From Pseudomonas sp. H1h (GTDB lineage Bacteria; Pseudomonadota; Gammaproteobacteria; Pseudomonadales; Pseudomonadaceae), in assembly GCF_000633255.1 (NCBI RefSeq), contig NZ_AYMJ01000025.1:1-64000 (forward strand): DNA of 64,000 nucleotides, written 5' to 3'. This document shows positions 17,068 through 25,593 of the stretch, piece after piece. Position 1 is the first letter of the stretch. Every line of letters begins with the position of its first letter. The notes under the pieces are model-generated. The model was not told the DNA's origin, made no database searches, and saw only the letters and a list, made by a program, of their open reading frames with translations. The translations under genes were made by a program, and so were the position numbers.

Positions 17068-17155
17068 GTGGGAGCGAGCCTGCTCGCGAAGGCGTCGTGT
17101 CAGTCGACATCCGTTTTGAATGTCAGACCGTATTCGCGAGCAGGCTCGCTCCCAC
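17068..17155. repeat. REPIN between algL and algI
   Basis: GTGGGAGCGAGCCTGCTCGC and its inverse flank a unique spacer. It lies within the transcribed algL-algI gap of the alginate operon. Confidence 0.9.
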
Positions 17156-17172
17156 AGGTTTTGCGTTCGGTC

Positions 17173-18297
17173 TTACGAACCCTTGTTGCCCTTTTCATGC
17201 GACGGGTCGTAGACCTTGGTCAGGTCGCCACCGAGGCGGAAGGTCTTGAACGGCTGCATGCCGTGTTTCTTCTCCAGCACATCCGCCGGGCAGGTGTAGA
17301 GGCTGCAGAACGGTTCGAGCCAGGCGAATTTCATGTCCTCTTTCAGATCGGTCATGTCCTGCTCTTTGCCGTTCTTCTTCTCGAACGCGTCCGGGTCTTT
17401 CACCCCGGCCAGTACCCGGTCACCCAGGCGCTTCAGCGCGCTGTTGTTTTCCTGACGCAGATCGACACCGTTGACCTGCGCGAAACTGGCGATCATCGCC
17501 AGCGGTGGCAGGGCGTAGTTGTGATAGGCGAGGGCACGTTGCTGGCGCTTGAGTTCGTTCGGCAGGTAGCCATCGGCATCGACCTGATTGACCCCGACCT
17601 TGTATTCCTTGACCGCCCAATCGAACAGGTCGCGACGGTTGGTCGCGACCGACGTCGCCATCACTGACCACGCCGCCCAGTACGAGTGGTTGTTGGTTTT
17701 TTCCAGCGGCAGGTTGTCCCAGTCGCTGACCACCTGATCGGCCATCTTGCTGAACCACGCTTCGATCTGCTGCGCCTCTTGCTGATGTGCGGCCAGCGGG
17801 TGCGAGTCGGAGAACTTCAGGCGAATGTAGGACGAGGCCATGCTGCCCAGCGCCCATTTGCGCATCGACTTGCCGGTGTGGTTGAAGTCTTTCGACATCA
17901 GTGCATCGGCCTTGGCCCACGCGGTCAGCCAGTTCAGCGTGCAGTCGAGTTGCTCCGGGCGACCGTCGCGCATGAACTGCATCACCCGTTTGGCGGTGCC
18001 GCGTTCCAGCGTGGTGATGTCTTTGGTGGTGTCGCGGAAGGCTTTTTCCGACTGCACGTTCAGCGTCGCGCGGGCCTTGTCCGAGCCTTCGTATTTGCTG
18101 CGAAATTGCAGCGGCCCGGTGTACGGCGCCGGCATCGCGTCGCAGCCTTCGCTCTTGTCGCCGGTCTTGAATTTATCCACCGGTGCGAAGTAGCCCTGTG
18201 GCGGACGCAGTGGCGCGGCGGCCTGAGTGGCCCCGGCGAACATCGCCAGGCTCAACAGGGTGGGAGCCAATAAAGATTTCAATGTCGGATTTCGCAT
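17173..18297 (-). CDS. algL: Alginate lyase AlgL (PL5)
   Basis: A 374-residue periplasmic beta-eliminating mannuronate lyase. It clears polymer stranded in the periplasm and is part of the export complex. A signal peptide precedes APLRPPQGYF (about residue 28). Catalytic residues are intact: Asn203 and His204 in NNHSYWAAW, Arg251 and Tyr258 in the following helix, all two positions from the P. aeruginosa numbers. The ATG at 18297 has GAGG six bases upstream. An ATG at 18309, which overlaps the algX stop, is an alternative with no ribosome-binding site. Confidence 0.95.
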   Translation of the reverse strand: MRNPTLKSLLAPTLLSLAMFAGATQAAAPLRPPQGYFAPVDKFKTGDKSEGCDAMPAPYTGPLQFRSKYEGSDKARATLNVQSEKAFRDTTKDITTLERGTAKRVMQFMRDGRPEQLDCTLNWLTAWAKADALMSKDFNHTGKSMRKWALGSMASSYIRLKFSDSHPLAAHQQEAQQIEAWFSKMADQVVSDWDNLPLEKTNNHSYWAAWSVMATSVATNRRDLFDWAVKEYKVGVNQVDADGYLPNELKRQQRALAYHNYALPPLAMIASFAQVNGVDLRQENNSALKRLGDRVLAGVKDPDAFEKKNGKEQDMTDLKEDMKFAWLEPFCSLYTCPADVLEKKHGMQPFKTFRLGGDLTKVYDPSHEKGNKGS

Positions 18298-18305
18298 AGC
18301 AGACC

Positions 18306-19766
18306 TCATTGCCCGACCTGAGCGGTTTGTTGCCCAGCGCCCGGGAATACGTTGCGTTTGCAGATTTTCGCTTCGACTTTTTGTGGCGCGGTGCCCGCTT
18401 CCGGACCCTGGACTTCGACGGCCAGCAGGTTTTGCGAGGCCCAGTCTTCGTCGGTGCGCAACTCAAAGGCGAAACGACCGTCGGTGTCGGAGGTTTCCGG
18501 TTTCTCGATTTTGATGTCCTCGTGGCGACCGTTCATGTACCAGAGGGTGGCGTGCAGGGTTTTCACCGAGGTGTCGGCGAAGCGGATGTCGACCTGGTGG
18601 CTGCTGTTCTGCAGGTTCAGGTTCTTGCTGTTGACCAGCAGTTCTTGCTTGGTGCCCGGTTTCAGCGTGGTGCTGCCGGTCATCTGGGCCTCTTTGCCTT
18701 CGCAGCCGTTGTCGAGCAGGGACATCATCTGGCGATAGATGGTTTCCTGATCGAGGCGGTACAGCGGCGAGAATTCCCATATGAGAATCTTCGGTGGGGT
18801 CTTCTGGAATTCGTCGCTGCCCAGGTACTGCAGCATCGAGCCTTCCAGACCACCGCCGGGGAAGGCGACGTTGAGAATGTCGGCGCCGATGGCTTCTTCG
18901 AGGAAGCCGGCGAAGTTGTAGTTCTTGCCGCTGTGCGAGGTGCCGACCAGAGTGATCTGCGGGTTGCCGGAGTCACCGAACAGGTCGCCGTCACCGGCTT
19001 CGCCTTTCGGCTCGGTGGTGAACTGGTCCATGTACTGGATCGCGTAACTGGTGCCGCACAGTTGCCCGGCCATGTTGTGCAGGGTGCCGGTCTTGCCCAT
19101 GCGCCCGGAGCGCTTGGTCTCGAATTCACGCTTGGGAATGTCGGCGAAGGCCGGGATCTGCTTGACCTTCTCGGCGACGATTTTTGCCGTGCGCTGCGCA
19201 CCGTACGGCGTCCAGTGCTGGTCGCCGCGGAAGTAGAAATCGTGGGCGGGCAGGGTGTCCGGCAGCGATTCGTTGGTCAGCGGCGACAGGTCCGGCACCA
19301 CGTAACCCATCTTGGCGAAACGCCCGAGCATGGTTTTGTAGTTGCCCAGCGCTTTGTCGTAATCGAACGCGGCTTTTTCTTGCGGGTTGAGCTTGTTGCG
19401 GTTCACCAGACCACGGGTCGGCTGATAGACGATCACCAGTTCAACGCCCTTGGCCTTGAACGCATCATGCAGCTGTTGCAGGCGTTTGTAGCCAGCCGGG
19501 GTGGTGTTGAATTCGGTGCGCAAATCTTCCTGGGTCCGGAACAACCAGTCGCCCTGCGCCTGCACCAGGGTGGTGAAGTTCTGCTGATAACGCGTGGTGT
19601 AGTTCTTTGCGTCGTGGGCGGCGGGGCACAGGTTGCAGCACGGTTCGGCGCTGAACTTCGGCGGTGTGGCACCCGCCGCTGCGTCGGCGCGAGCGCCTTG
19701 GCTGGCCGCTAGAATGCCCACGGTCAGGGCCGACAGGCTGAGTAATTTGATCAAGTGTGGGTGCAT
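18306..19766 (-). CDS. algX: Alginate O-acetyltransferase/scaffold AlgX
   Basis: A 486-residue periplasmic protein with a signal peptide (about residues 1-27). It has an SGNH-like acetyltransferase domain with triad residues Asp182 and His184 (DQHW) and Ser277 (GTSHSG), and a C-terminal carbohydrate-binding module from about residue 360. P. aeruginosa AlgX uses D174, H176 and S269, a constant offset of eight. AlgX is the terminal acetyltransferase and binds polymer. A CCNLC cysteine cluster near residue 43 is present. The end overlaps an algL start codon by 4 bp. Confidence 0.96.
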   Translation of the reverse strand: MHPHLIKLLSLSALTVGILAASQGARADAAAGATPPKFSAEPCCNLCPAAHDAKNYTTRYQQNFTTLVQAQGDWLFRTQEDLRTEFNTTPAGYKRLQQLHDAFKAKGVELVIVYQPTRGLVNRNKLNPQEKAAFDYDKALGNYKTMLGRFAKMGYVVPDLSPLTNESLPDTLPAHDFYFRGDQHWTPYGAQRTAKIVAEKVKQIPAFADIPKREFETKRSGRMGKTGTLHNMAGQLCGTSYAIQYMDQFTTEPKGEAGDGDLFGDSGNPQITLVGTSHSGKNYNFAGFLEEAIGADILNVAFPGGGLEGSMLQYLGSDEFQKTPPKILIWEFSPLYRLDQETIYRQMMSLLDNGCEGKEAQMTGSTTLKPGTKQELLVNSKNLNLQNSSHQVDIRFADTSVKTLHATLWYMNGRHEDIKIEKPETSDTDGRFAFELRTDEDWASQNLLAVEVQGPEAGTAPQKVEAKICKRNVFPGAGQQTAQVGQ

Positions 19767-19776
19767 AAAATTATCC

Positions 19777-21363
19777 TCAGTCCCGCATTTCGGTCTGGCG
19801 TTCGACAGGGTCGATCAGCACGGCTTTCTGCTGGCGCACCAGCAGGTCGAGAATTTCATCCTGGCGCTCGCCGAGGATGCCGTTGAAGCTGATGCCGCTG
19901 GATTTGGTTGGCGCCAGCATCGATACGCGGTACAGCTCGACGCTCAACGGCGAGTCGATGGCCATCGGGCCGCTGCCGTTGGCCGCCAGTTCACCGCCGA
20001 CCACGATCAGCGATACTTGGGCGTCGAACGGGTCGAGCTTGATGTCACGGTCGGTGTCGGTCAGGTCCTTGATGTGGCCGTAGACGCCGGTCAGGCCGTT
20101 GGCCATGGCAACGTTTTCGTAGAGGCGGATGTTCACGCTGTTACGAATGCGGATGCCGTGGCGCTTGTTGCTGATGACCTTGTTGCCCCACAGCAAGTTG
20201 TCGGCGGACTCGTAGAGGGTGATGCCGTCGGTGTGGTTCTTGTAGATCTCGTTGTAGGCAATGATGTTGTTGACGCTGTTACGGTCGATCACCAGGCCCG
20301 AGAGGTGGTTGTCGTAGCTCTTGTTGTTGAAGATGAAGCTGTCGTTGACCTCGCGGGAAATAATGATCCCGTGCTTCTTCTTCGTACCGTGGACAGTGTT
20401 CTCGGCAATGATCAGACCGTGGGAACGGTCGTGCGGGTCGATGCCGTAGACGATGTTGTCCTTGTAGGTGTTGCCCTTGACCACGAAGTCGCGGGTCTCG
20501 TAGCAGTAGAAGCCGTACCACATGTCCGAGAACTCGGAGCCGACGATCCAGCCAGTCGGCTCGGGGCGCTTGAGGACCTTGGCCATGTTCGGTGTGTACT
20601 GGGAAATACTCACCCCGTACGACTTACTGTTGGCGTAGCCGAAGCTGGCCATCTTGCTGTTGACGATGTAGGTCTCGGTGCCACCCCAGGCCAGCAGGAA
20701 CGGACGAAATTCCTTCGGCGAACGGAAGGTGGCCGGGCCGTTGTCCTTCTCGCGCCAGCCGGTGACCTTGGTGTCACGCACGAACAGCTGGCCGTCGTTG
20801 ACCAGGAATGAACCGGCCTCTTGCGACAGGCGCAATTCCTGGGTCTGGCCATCGATTTCGAGGATGCCTTTGCGCCCGACCACGATCGGCAACTTCGCCA
20901 GGTACACGCCCGGCGAGGTTTCGCTGAAGTACTGCTTGGGCAGTTTCTGCGCCAGATCCTTGAGGTTCAGGTAACCGTCGTCGACGAAGATCGCCTGCGG
21001 GATGCCGTGCTGACGCACCACCCATTCAGCCATCTTGTTGTCGCCGCCGATGAAGTCCTTCAACGCGTCTTCCTGCATCATCCGGCGTACGCTGATCTTG
21101 CCCGCTTTGCTGCGCACGATTTTCGCGGCGGCGGCCTCGGCGGTAAAACCGGACAGGTCGGGCAGTTTCGGCTTGGCCAGTTCCAGCGCCTCGGTCGGCG
21201 CGCTGCTGACGGTGTAGGTCTTGGCTTGTTGCAGCTCTTTGGCGGTGGTCACCGGTTTGCCCTGTTGAGGCACAGCCGGTTCCACCGTGGCAAAGGCGCC
21301 AGCGGAGGCCAGCAGCATGGCGCCGGCCAACAGGCTGATCGAGCCTTTCCTTGCATGGTGCAT
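19777..21363 (-). CDS. algG: Mannuronan C-5-epimerase AlgG
   Basis: A 528-residue periplasmic epimerase that converts mannuronate to guluronate within the polymer and belongs to the export complex. A signal peptide (about 1-26) is followed by a right-handed beta-helix made of repeating turns (NKSYDNHLSGLVIDRNSVNN and relatives). The catalytic DPHDR motif is present (YGIDPHDRSHG). The ATG at 21363 has GGGAG nine bases upstream. Another ATG at 21390 overlaps the algE stop by one base and would add nine residues. Gap to algX is 10 bp. Confidence 0.95.
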   Translation of the reverse strand: MHHARKGSISLLAGAMLLASAGAFATVEPAVPQQGKPVTTAKELQQAKTYTVSSAPTEALELAKPKLPDLSGFTAEAAAAKIVRSKAGKISVRRMMQEDALKDFIGGDNKMAEWVVRQHGIPQAIFVDDGYLNLKDLAQKLPKQYFSETSPGVYLAKLPIVVGRKGILEIDGQTQELRLSQEAGSFLVNDGQLFVRDTKVTGWREKDNGPATFRSPKEFRPFLLAWGGTETYIVNSKMASFGYANSKSYGVSISQYTPNMAKVLKRPEPTGWIVGSEFSDMWYGFYCYETRDFVVKGNTYKDNIVYGIDPHDRSHGLIIAENTVHGTKKKHGIIISREVNDSFIFNNKSYDNHLSGLVIDRNSVNNIIAYNEIYKNHTDGITLYESADNLLWGNKVISNKRHGIRIRNSVNIRLYENVAMANGLTGVYGHIKDLTDTDRDIKLDPFDAQVSLIVVGGELAANGSGPMAIDSPLSVELYRVSMLAPTKSSGISFNGILGERQDEILDLLVRQQKAVLIDPVERQTEMRD

Positions 21364-21389
21364 GTCGGGCACTCCCTTGGCGGTTTGCA

Positions 21390-22871
21390 TCAGAAGCGCC
21401 AGATCACGTCGATGAACGCGCGGTGCATGTACGAGTCAACCTGCTTGCCGTAGGCATCGCCCGGTTTGAACACACCGCCACGGAAACGCACGAGGGCCGA
21501 AGGCTCGTCGATCGACTGGCTCAGCGCCGCCGGCAACAGGCCTTGCTTGAAGTACTTGGTGACGACCAGGTCCATCTCCTGACCCAAGTCCTTGTTGCCG
21601 TCTTCAAGCGGCAGCGAAGTGCTGGAGAGGATCGCGCCGGTGACGTCGTCGGTGTTGTTTTCCACGGCATTGATGCCGTTGCTGCCCACCGGCTTGTTGC
21701 CGTCCACGCGCCAGAACTTGTGGTAGATCAGGCTGGCGTCGTACTGGTCGTTGAGCATCCACGAACCGAACAGGGTGGCGGTCTGCATATTGCTCATTTC
21801 GCCTCGGAACGCTTCGCCGAAACGGTGAACGCGTGATCGCGTACCGGTGTAGTTGGAGCGGTTGCTCTCCAGACCATTCTGTTGGTAATCGGCGCTGGCA
21901 CGGGCATACGCCGCACCGACCTGCCACTGCGGATCGAGGCGCAGACGCACGCCGAGGTCGGTGGCCCAGCCGTTGATGTCATCGCTGCGCTTGGCTTGTG
22001 CCGGGCGCGTGCCATCGGCGTTCAAGGCGTTGACCGTGTCACGGTCGCCGCTCATGCCGGTGATGCTGCCCCAGTAGTTGACGGTATTGGTGTTGCGCCA
22101 GTTATAGGCGTCGCTGTCGGCGGTCAGGCCGAGCCAGCTGATGTCGCCGTTCTGGGTTTTGTCGAGTGTGTCGCGAGGTACACCGGGTTCGGCGTAATCG
22201 AGTTTGCCGTCATCGTGGGTGTGGTGGCCGCGAATACCGACCCACTGGCCCGGTGTCCACTGGTAAGCAGCATCGGCGTAGGCGTGCAGGCGATCCTTGT
22301 CTTTCGGTGCCAGCTCTTTCAGGTCGGTGCGGTATTCGCTGAAGCGTTCGGCGACACCGGCGTTGGCGCGCAACAGGGTGGTGTCGAAGGTCCAGTTCAG
22401 CGCTTCGATGTTGGTGTCGCGCCATTGGCCGTCGTCGTTGCGCAGGCGCTGGCGACCGAACTTGAGGATCTCGCCGGGGTAGGGCGTGAAGCCGCTGTAG
22501 CCGACCCAGAACTCGCGCATCGCGAGGTAGTTTTTCTTGGTCTGGCGGTCACCGCTGTCGGTGGTTTCGGCGCCGTCGGATTGCTGCAAGGTGTCGGTCT
22601 CGATGATATCGGTCGAGGTCACGGCCTGGCCCATGGCGTAGGCGCTCCACGCGCCGCTTTCGCCGTAGATCCACGGACGCAGGTCCAGGCCCACACCGTT
22701 GACGTCGCCACCGGGTGCGGTGCCGAGGTCGCGGTCGTCTTCGGACTGGCCGGTGATTTTCACTTCCAGGCCGAAGTTCTTGCTTTCGGTCATCGCGGCC
22801 AGTGTCGGGCAAGACCAGATCAGCGCGAACGTGAGGCCAATACCAGCCTTCACAAAGGGATTCAACTTCAT
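21390..22871 (-). CDS. algE: Outer-membrane alginate export porin AlgE
   Basis: A 493-residue beta-barrel protein that passes alginate through the outer membrane. The signal peptide is about residues 1-25. Alternating strands run to the C-terminal aromatic residue (VIWRF), typical of outer-membrane insertion. The family structure is an 18-stranded barrel with an arginine-lined pore; matching arginine-rich stretches include GRQRLRNDDGQWRDTN. Its start overlaps the algK stop by 4 bp (ATGA). Confidence 0.96.
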   Translation of the reverse strand: MKLNPFVKAGIGLTFALIWSCPTLAAMTESKNFGLEVKITGQSEDDRDLGTAPGGDVNGVGLDLRPWIYGESGAWSAYAMGQAVTSTDIIETDTLQQSDGAETTDSGDRQTKKNYLAMREFWVGYSGFTPYPGEILKFGRQRLRNDDGQWRDTNIEALNWTFDTTLLRANAGVAERFSEYRTDLKELAPKDKDRLHAYADAAYQWTPGQWVGIRGHHTHDDGKLDYAEPGVPRDTLDKTQNGDISWLGLTADSDAYNWRNTNTVNYWGSITGMSGDRDTVNALNADGTRPAQAKRSDDINGWATDLGVRLRLDPQWQVGAAYARASADYQQNGLESNRSNYTGTRSRVHRFGEAFRGEMSNMQTATLFGSWMLNDQYDASLIYHKFWRVDGNKPVGSNGINAVENNTDDVTGAILSSTSLPLEDGNKDLGQEMDLVVTKYFKQGLLPAALSQSIDEPSALVRFRGGVFKPGDAYGKQVDSYMHRAFIDVIWRF

Positions 22872-24379
22872 AGGGATTCCTCGCCGTCTTCTTCTTGCAG
22901 GGCGTGCAGTTGCAGCGTGTTCTGGTTCAGGGCGCCACGGCTGGCCTGTTCCTGTTGCAGCAGGCGCTGGGCTTCGGCCAGACGCTCGGGCGGCAATTGC
23001 GCTGCGAGGGTGGTCGCCAGTTCATCGGCTTGCGGGGTGTTCTGCGCCTTGGCCAACTGGCTGAACACATAGGCGTTGAGCGGGTCGGGCTGGGTGCCCT
23101 TGCCTTGGGAAAACAGTTGGGCGATGGCGAAATCGGCGCTGTTCTGGCCGTTGCGTGCAGCGGTCAGCAGGTGGTCGAGGGCCTTCTGCGGATAAACCTT
23201 GCCGAGGTATCCACGGCGATAGATCTGGCCGAGGTAATAGTCGGCGGCGACTTCACGACCGACGGCTTTCTGGAAGTGTGCTTCGGCAACTTTCGCGTCG
23301 GCCGGCACCAGTTTGCCTTCGTAGTAGAGCTTGCCCAGCAACAGTTCTGCGCGCGGCTGGTCAGCTGCGCGGCCGTTGTCGAGGTACTTCATCATCTGGT
23401 CGACGTCGCCCAGTTCCGGGTAGTCGTAGAGCAGTTGCGCGAGGGTCACCCACGATGCCGGGTAGCCTGGTGCGATCGGTTCGAGCAGCGACTGCGCGGT
23501 CTTCTCGTCGGTTTTGCCCAAGGTCGAATCGGCCAGCACGCGGGCCACGGAATCGACACGCTGCGCGCTGACCGTGCCACGGCTGTAACCAGCGTGCATC
23601 TGCTTGATCAGCTCGGCCTGTTGCTCCGGCCGGGCACGTTTCTGATAGACCGTGGCGAGTTCGACGTAGCAGATGTCGGTGGTGTTGAGCGCGGCCTTGC
23701 AGATCTTTTCCACGTCATCCAGATGCTGGTCGTAGGTGCCTTGGGTGCGATAGAGCAGCACCTGCGCCAGATCGGCTTCCGGGTAGCCGGATTTGCGCCA
23801 CTGATCGATCTGCTGCTGGGCGTTGATGTTGGGGAAGCTGTGCGGGTATTGCAGGTACAGCATCGCCAGCGGGATCAACGTATTGCCTTCGCCATTGGCG
23901 GCGGCTTTTTTCAGCAGGCTTTCGGCTTCGTGGTGCTCGGCCTCGGTCGAGCCTGGCTTGGCCACCAGCAGGCGCCCGAGACGGGCCTGGGCCCGTGGCG
24001 AAACGTCAGCGGCGGCGCGGTAGGTCGCCTCGGCCTGTTTGATCTGCTCGGGGTCGCGGCTGTCGACCTGGATGTCGGCGAGGCCAACCTGAGCTTCGCT
24101 GTAACCGAGGTCGGCCAGTGCCCGGTAGTTCTGCGCGGCGGTCGCGGTGTCACCACGCTTGAGCGCTTCGTTGGCCAGACGCTGGTCGGGCAGGCCGGCG
24201 CAACCTGCCAGAGAGACTGCTAATGCAACTGCACACAGAGGACCCATGTGGGAGCGGGCTTGCTCGCGAAGGCGGTGTGTCAGCCCACACTGATTCTGAA
24301 TGTTGAAGCGCATTCGCGAGCAAGCCCGCTCCCACAAGGGCTGCGGCGTATTCAAGAGAGTTGGAGTAGTCACAGGCAT
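22868..24379 (-). CDS. algK: Alginate export lipoprotein AlgK, 5' end carries a REPIN
   Basis: A TPR/Sel1-type outer-membrane lipoprotein that places AlgE and links the periplasmic complex. The lipobox is LAGC at residues 57-60 from the first ATG, followed by helical repeats (ALKRGDTATAAQNYRALADLG onward). The codons for residues about 15-44 are a REPIN (LWERACSR ... REQARSH), in frame. Possible starts are 24379 (ATG), 24373 (GTG, better spaced from GAGGA), 24313 (ATG inside the REPIN, giving an Arg-rich n-region), and 24247 (ATG just after it, with no positive charge). The true start is uncertain. The body of the gene is intact and ends in a 4-bp overlap with algE. Confidence 0.9.
   Translation of the reverse strand: MPVTTPTLLNTPQPLWERACSRMRFNIQNQCGLTHRLREQARSHMGPLCAVALAVSLAGCAGLPDQRLANEALKRGDTATAAQNYRALADLGYSEAQVGLADIQVDSRDPEQIKQAEATYRAAADVSPRAQARLGRLLVAKPGSTEAEHHEAESLLKKAAANGEGNTLIPLAMLYLQYPHSFPNINAQQQIDQWRKSGYPEADLAQVLLYRTQGTYDQHLDDVEKICKAALNTTDICYVELATVYQKRARPEQQAELIKQMHAGYSRGTVSAQRVDSVARVLADSTLGKTDEKTAQSLLEPIAPGYPASWVTLAQLLYDYPELGDVDQMMKYLDNGRAADQPRAELLLGKLYYEGKLVPADAKVAEAHFQKAVGREVAADYYLGQIYRRGYLGKVYPQKALDHLLTAARNGQNSADFAIAQLFSQGKGTQPDPLNAYVFSQLAKAQNTPQADELATTLAAQLPPERLAEAQRLLQQEQASRGALNQNTLQLHALQEEDGEESL
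24248..24335. repeat. REPIN inside the algK signal-peptide region
   Basis: GTGGGAGCGGGCTTGCTCGC at 24248-24267 is mirrored by the copy ending at 24335. It sits between the upstream start codon of algK and its hydrophobic signal segment, and it leaves the reading frame open. Confidence 0.9.
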
Positions 24380-24388
24380 GTCCTCGAC

Positions 24389-25558
24389 TTAAAGACCGGC
24401 AGCCATGGCTTTGTCGATCAGCCAGTTCAGGTTCGGGCCACGGTCGCTGTTCACTTCCACCGGGCGGCCGGCGAAGGTGCTGTCCAGCGGCTCGTCCGGC
24501 TGGATCTGCACGCGGATGTCGGAGGACAGGTCAGCGCTCTTCAGGCTGGTGCTGCTGATGATCTTGCCGGTGCGGGTCTGGTCTTCGCCGGCGATCTGGA
24601 AGCTCACGTGAGTGCCCGGACGCACGTCGCCGAACTGGCGATAAGAGAAACGTGCATCGACAGTGGCCTGGGTGTTGCGCGGTACCAGCGTGAAGATCAC
24701 GTCGCCCTTGCTCGCGTACTGACCGTCGGCCACCAGTTGCTGGGCCACGGTGCAGTCGCAAGGGGAGGTCAGGGTGCCGGTCATTTGCTTGCCGAACAGT
24801 TCTTCCACCTTGGCCGGTTGCAACTGGTCTTCGTCCAGATGGCCCTTGAGCACGTCGAGCATGCTGGTGCTGAAGGTCGCCAGCGGTGCGCCTTTGGCCG
24901 CGACGCCGTCGGACTTGACCAGGCTCTGCACGGTGCCGTCGCGCGGCATGGTGATGTTCATCCCCGGCACGCTGACCAGACCTGCTTGCGCATGGCTGAC
25001 GAAGTACATGCCGTACACCGACTTGAAGACGAAACCGAACGCCACCAGACCAATGGCAAAGACCCCGGCGCTGAAGGTCACCGCTTTCAGACGCCCGAAC
25101 GGGGTCATGCCGCTGCCGCCGTCCTTGACCTTGCGCGCCTTGGTGAAGTTGTCGCGCTGCAGGGTCGCCAGCACTTCACCCATGCTGACGATGTCGCCGG
25201 CCAGGTGCGAAGTGATCAAGTGGCGCAGGGTCGAGATGTCCTGCGGTTCCAGGTTCTGGAACTGGCAACCGGCGCGACCGGTCTGGCGGTCGTAGGAGCG
25301 CACTTGCAACTCGACGTCCATGGCCAGGCCGAGGTTGTCGATCACGAATTGCAGACGCGCCTTGTACACCTCGCCGAGGGTCAGCGGCACTTGCCCGGCG
25401 TTGAACGCCAGACCACCGGCGGAGAGGTCAATGACCCGCGCTTCGACCGGCGTCCGGTCGGGGCCGAAGAAGCGCAGTTTGGCCGGGATTTTCACTCGGG
25501 CGTGCTGACGCTGGGCTTCGGATTCATGCACTACGTTGGCGTTGACGGCGGTATTCAT
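24389..25558 (-). CDS. alg44: Alginate co-polymerase / c-di-GMP receptor Alg44
   Basis: A 389-residue inner-membrane protein. The N-terminal cytoplasmic PilZ domain has the c-di-GMP ligands Arg17 and Arg21 (RQHAR) and Asp44 and Ser46 (DLSAGG), the same numbers as P. aeruginosa. One membrane helix lies near residues 160-180. The periplasmic part resembles HlyD adaptors. It activates Alg8 when c-di-GMP is bound. It begins 35 bp after alg8 and ends 9 bp before the first algK ATG. Confidence 0.96.
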   Translation of the reverse strand: MNTAVNANVVHESEAQRQHARVKIPAKLRFFGPDRTPVEARVIDLSAGGLAFNAGQVPLTLGEVYKARLQFVIDNLGLAMDVELQVRSYDRQTGRAGCQFQNLEPQDISTLRHLITSHLAGDIVSMGEVLATLQRDNFTKARKVKDGGSGMTPFGRLKAVTFSAGVFAIGLVAFGFVFKSVYGMYFVSHAQAGLVSVPGMNITMPRDGTVQSLVKSDGVAAKGAPLATFSTSMLDVLKGHLDEDQLQPAKVEELFGKQMTGTLTSPCDCTVAQQLVADGQYASKGDVIFTLVPRNTQATVDARFSYRQFGDVRPGTHVSFQIAGEDQTRTGKIISSTSLKSADLSSDIRVQIQPDEPLDSTFAGRPVEVNSDRGPNLNWLIDKAMAAGL

Positions 25559-25593
25559 AGGGGCGATTTCCTTGTTAATTCAATGGGGGCGGG

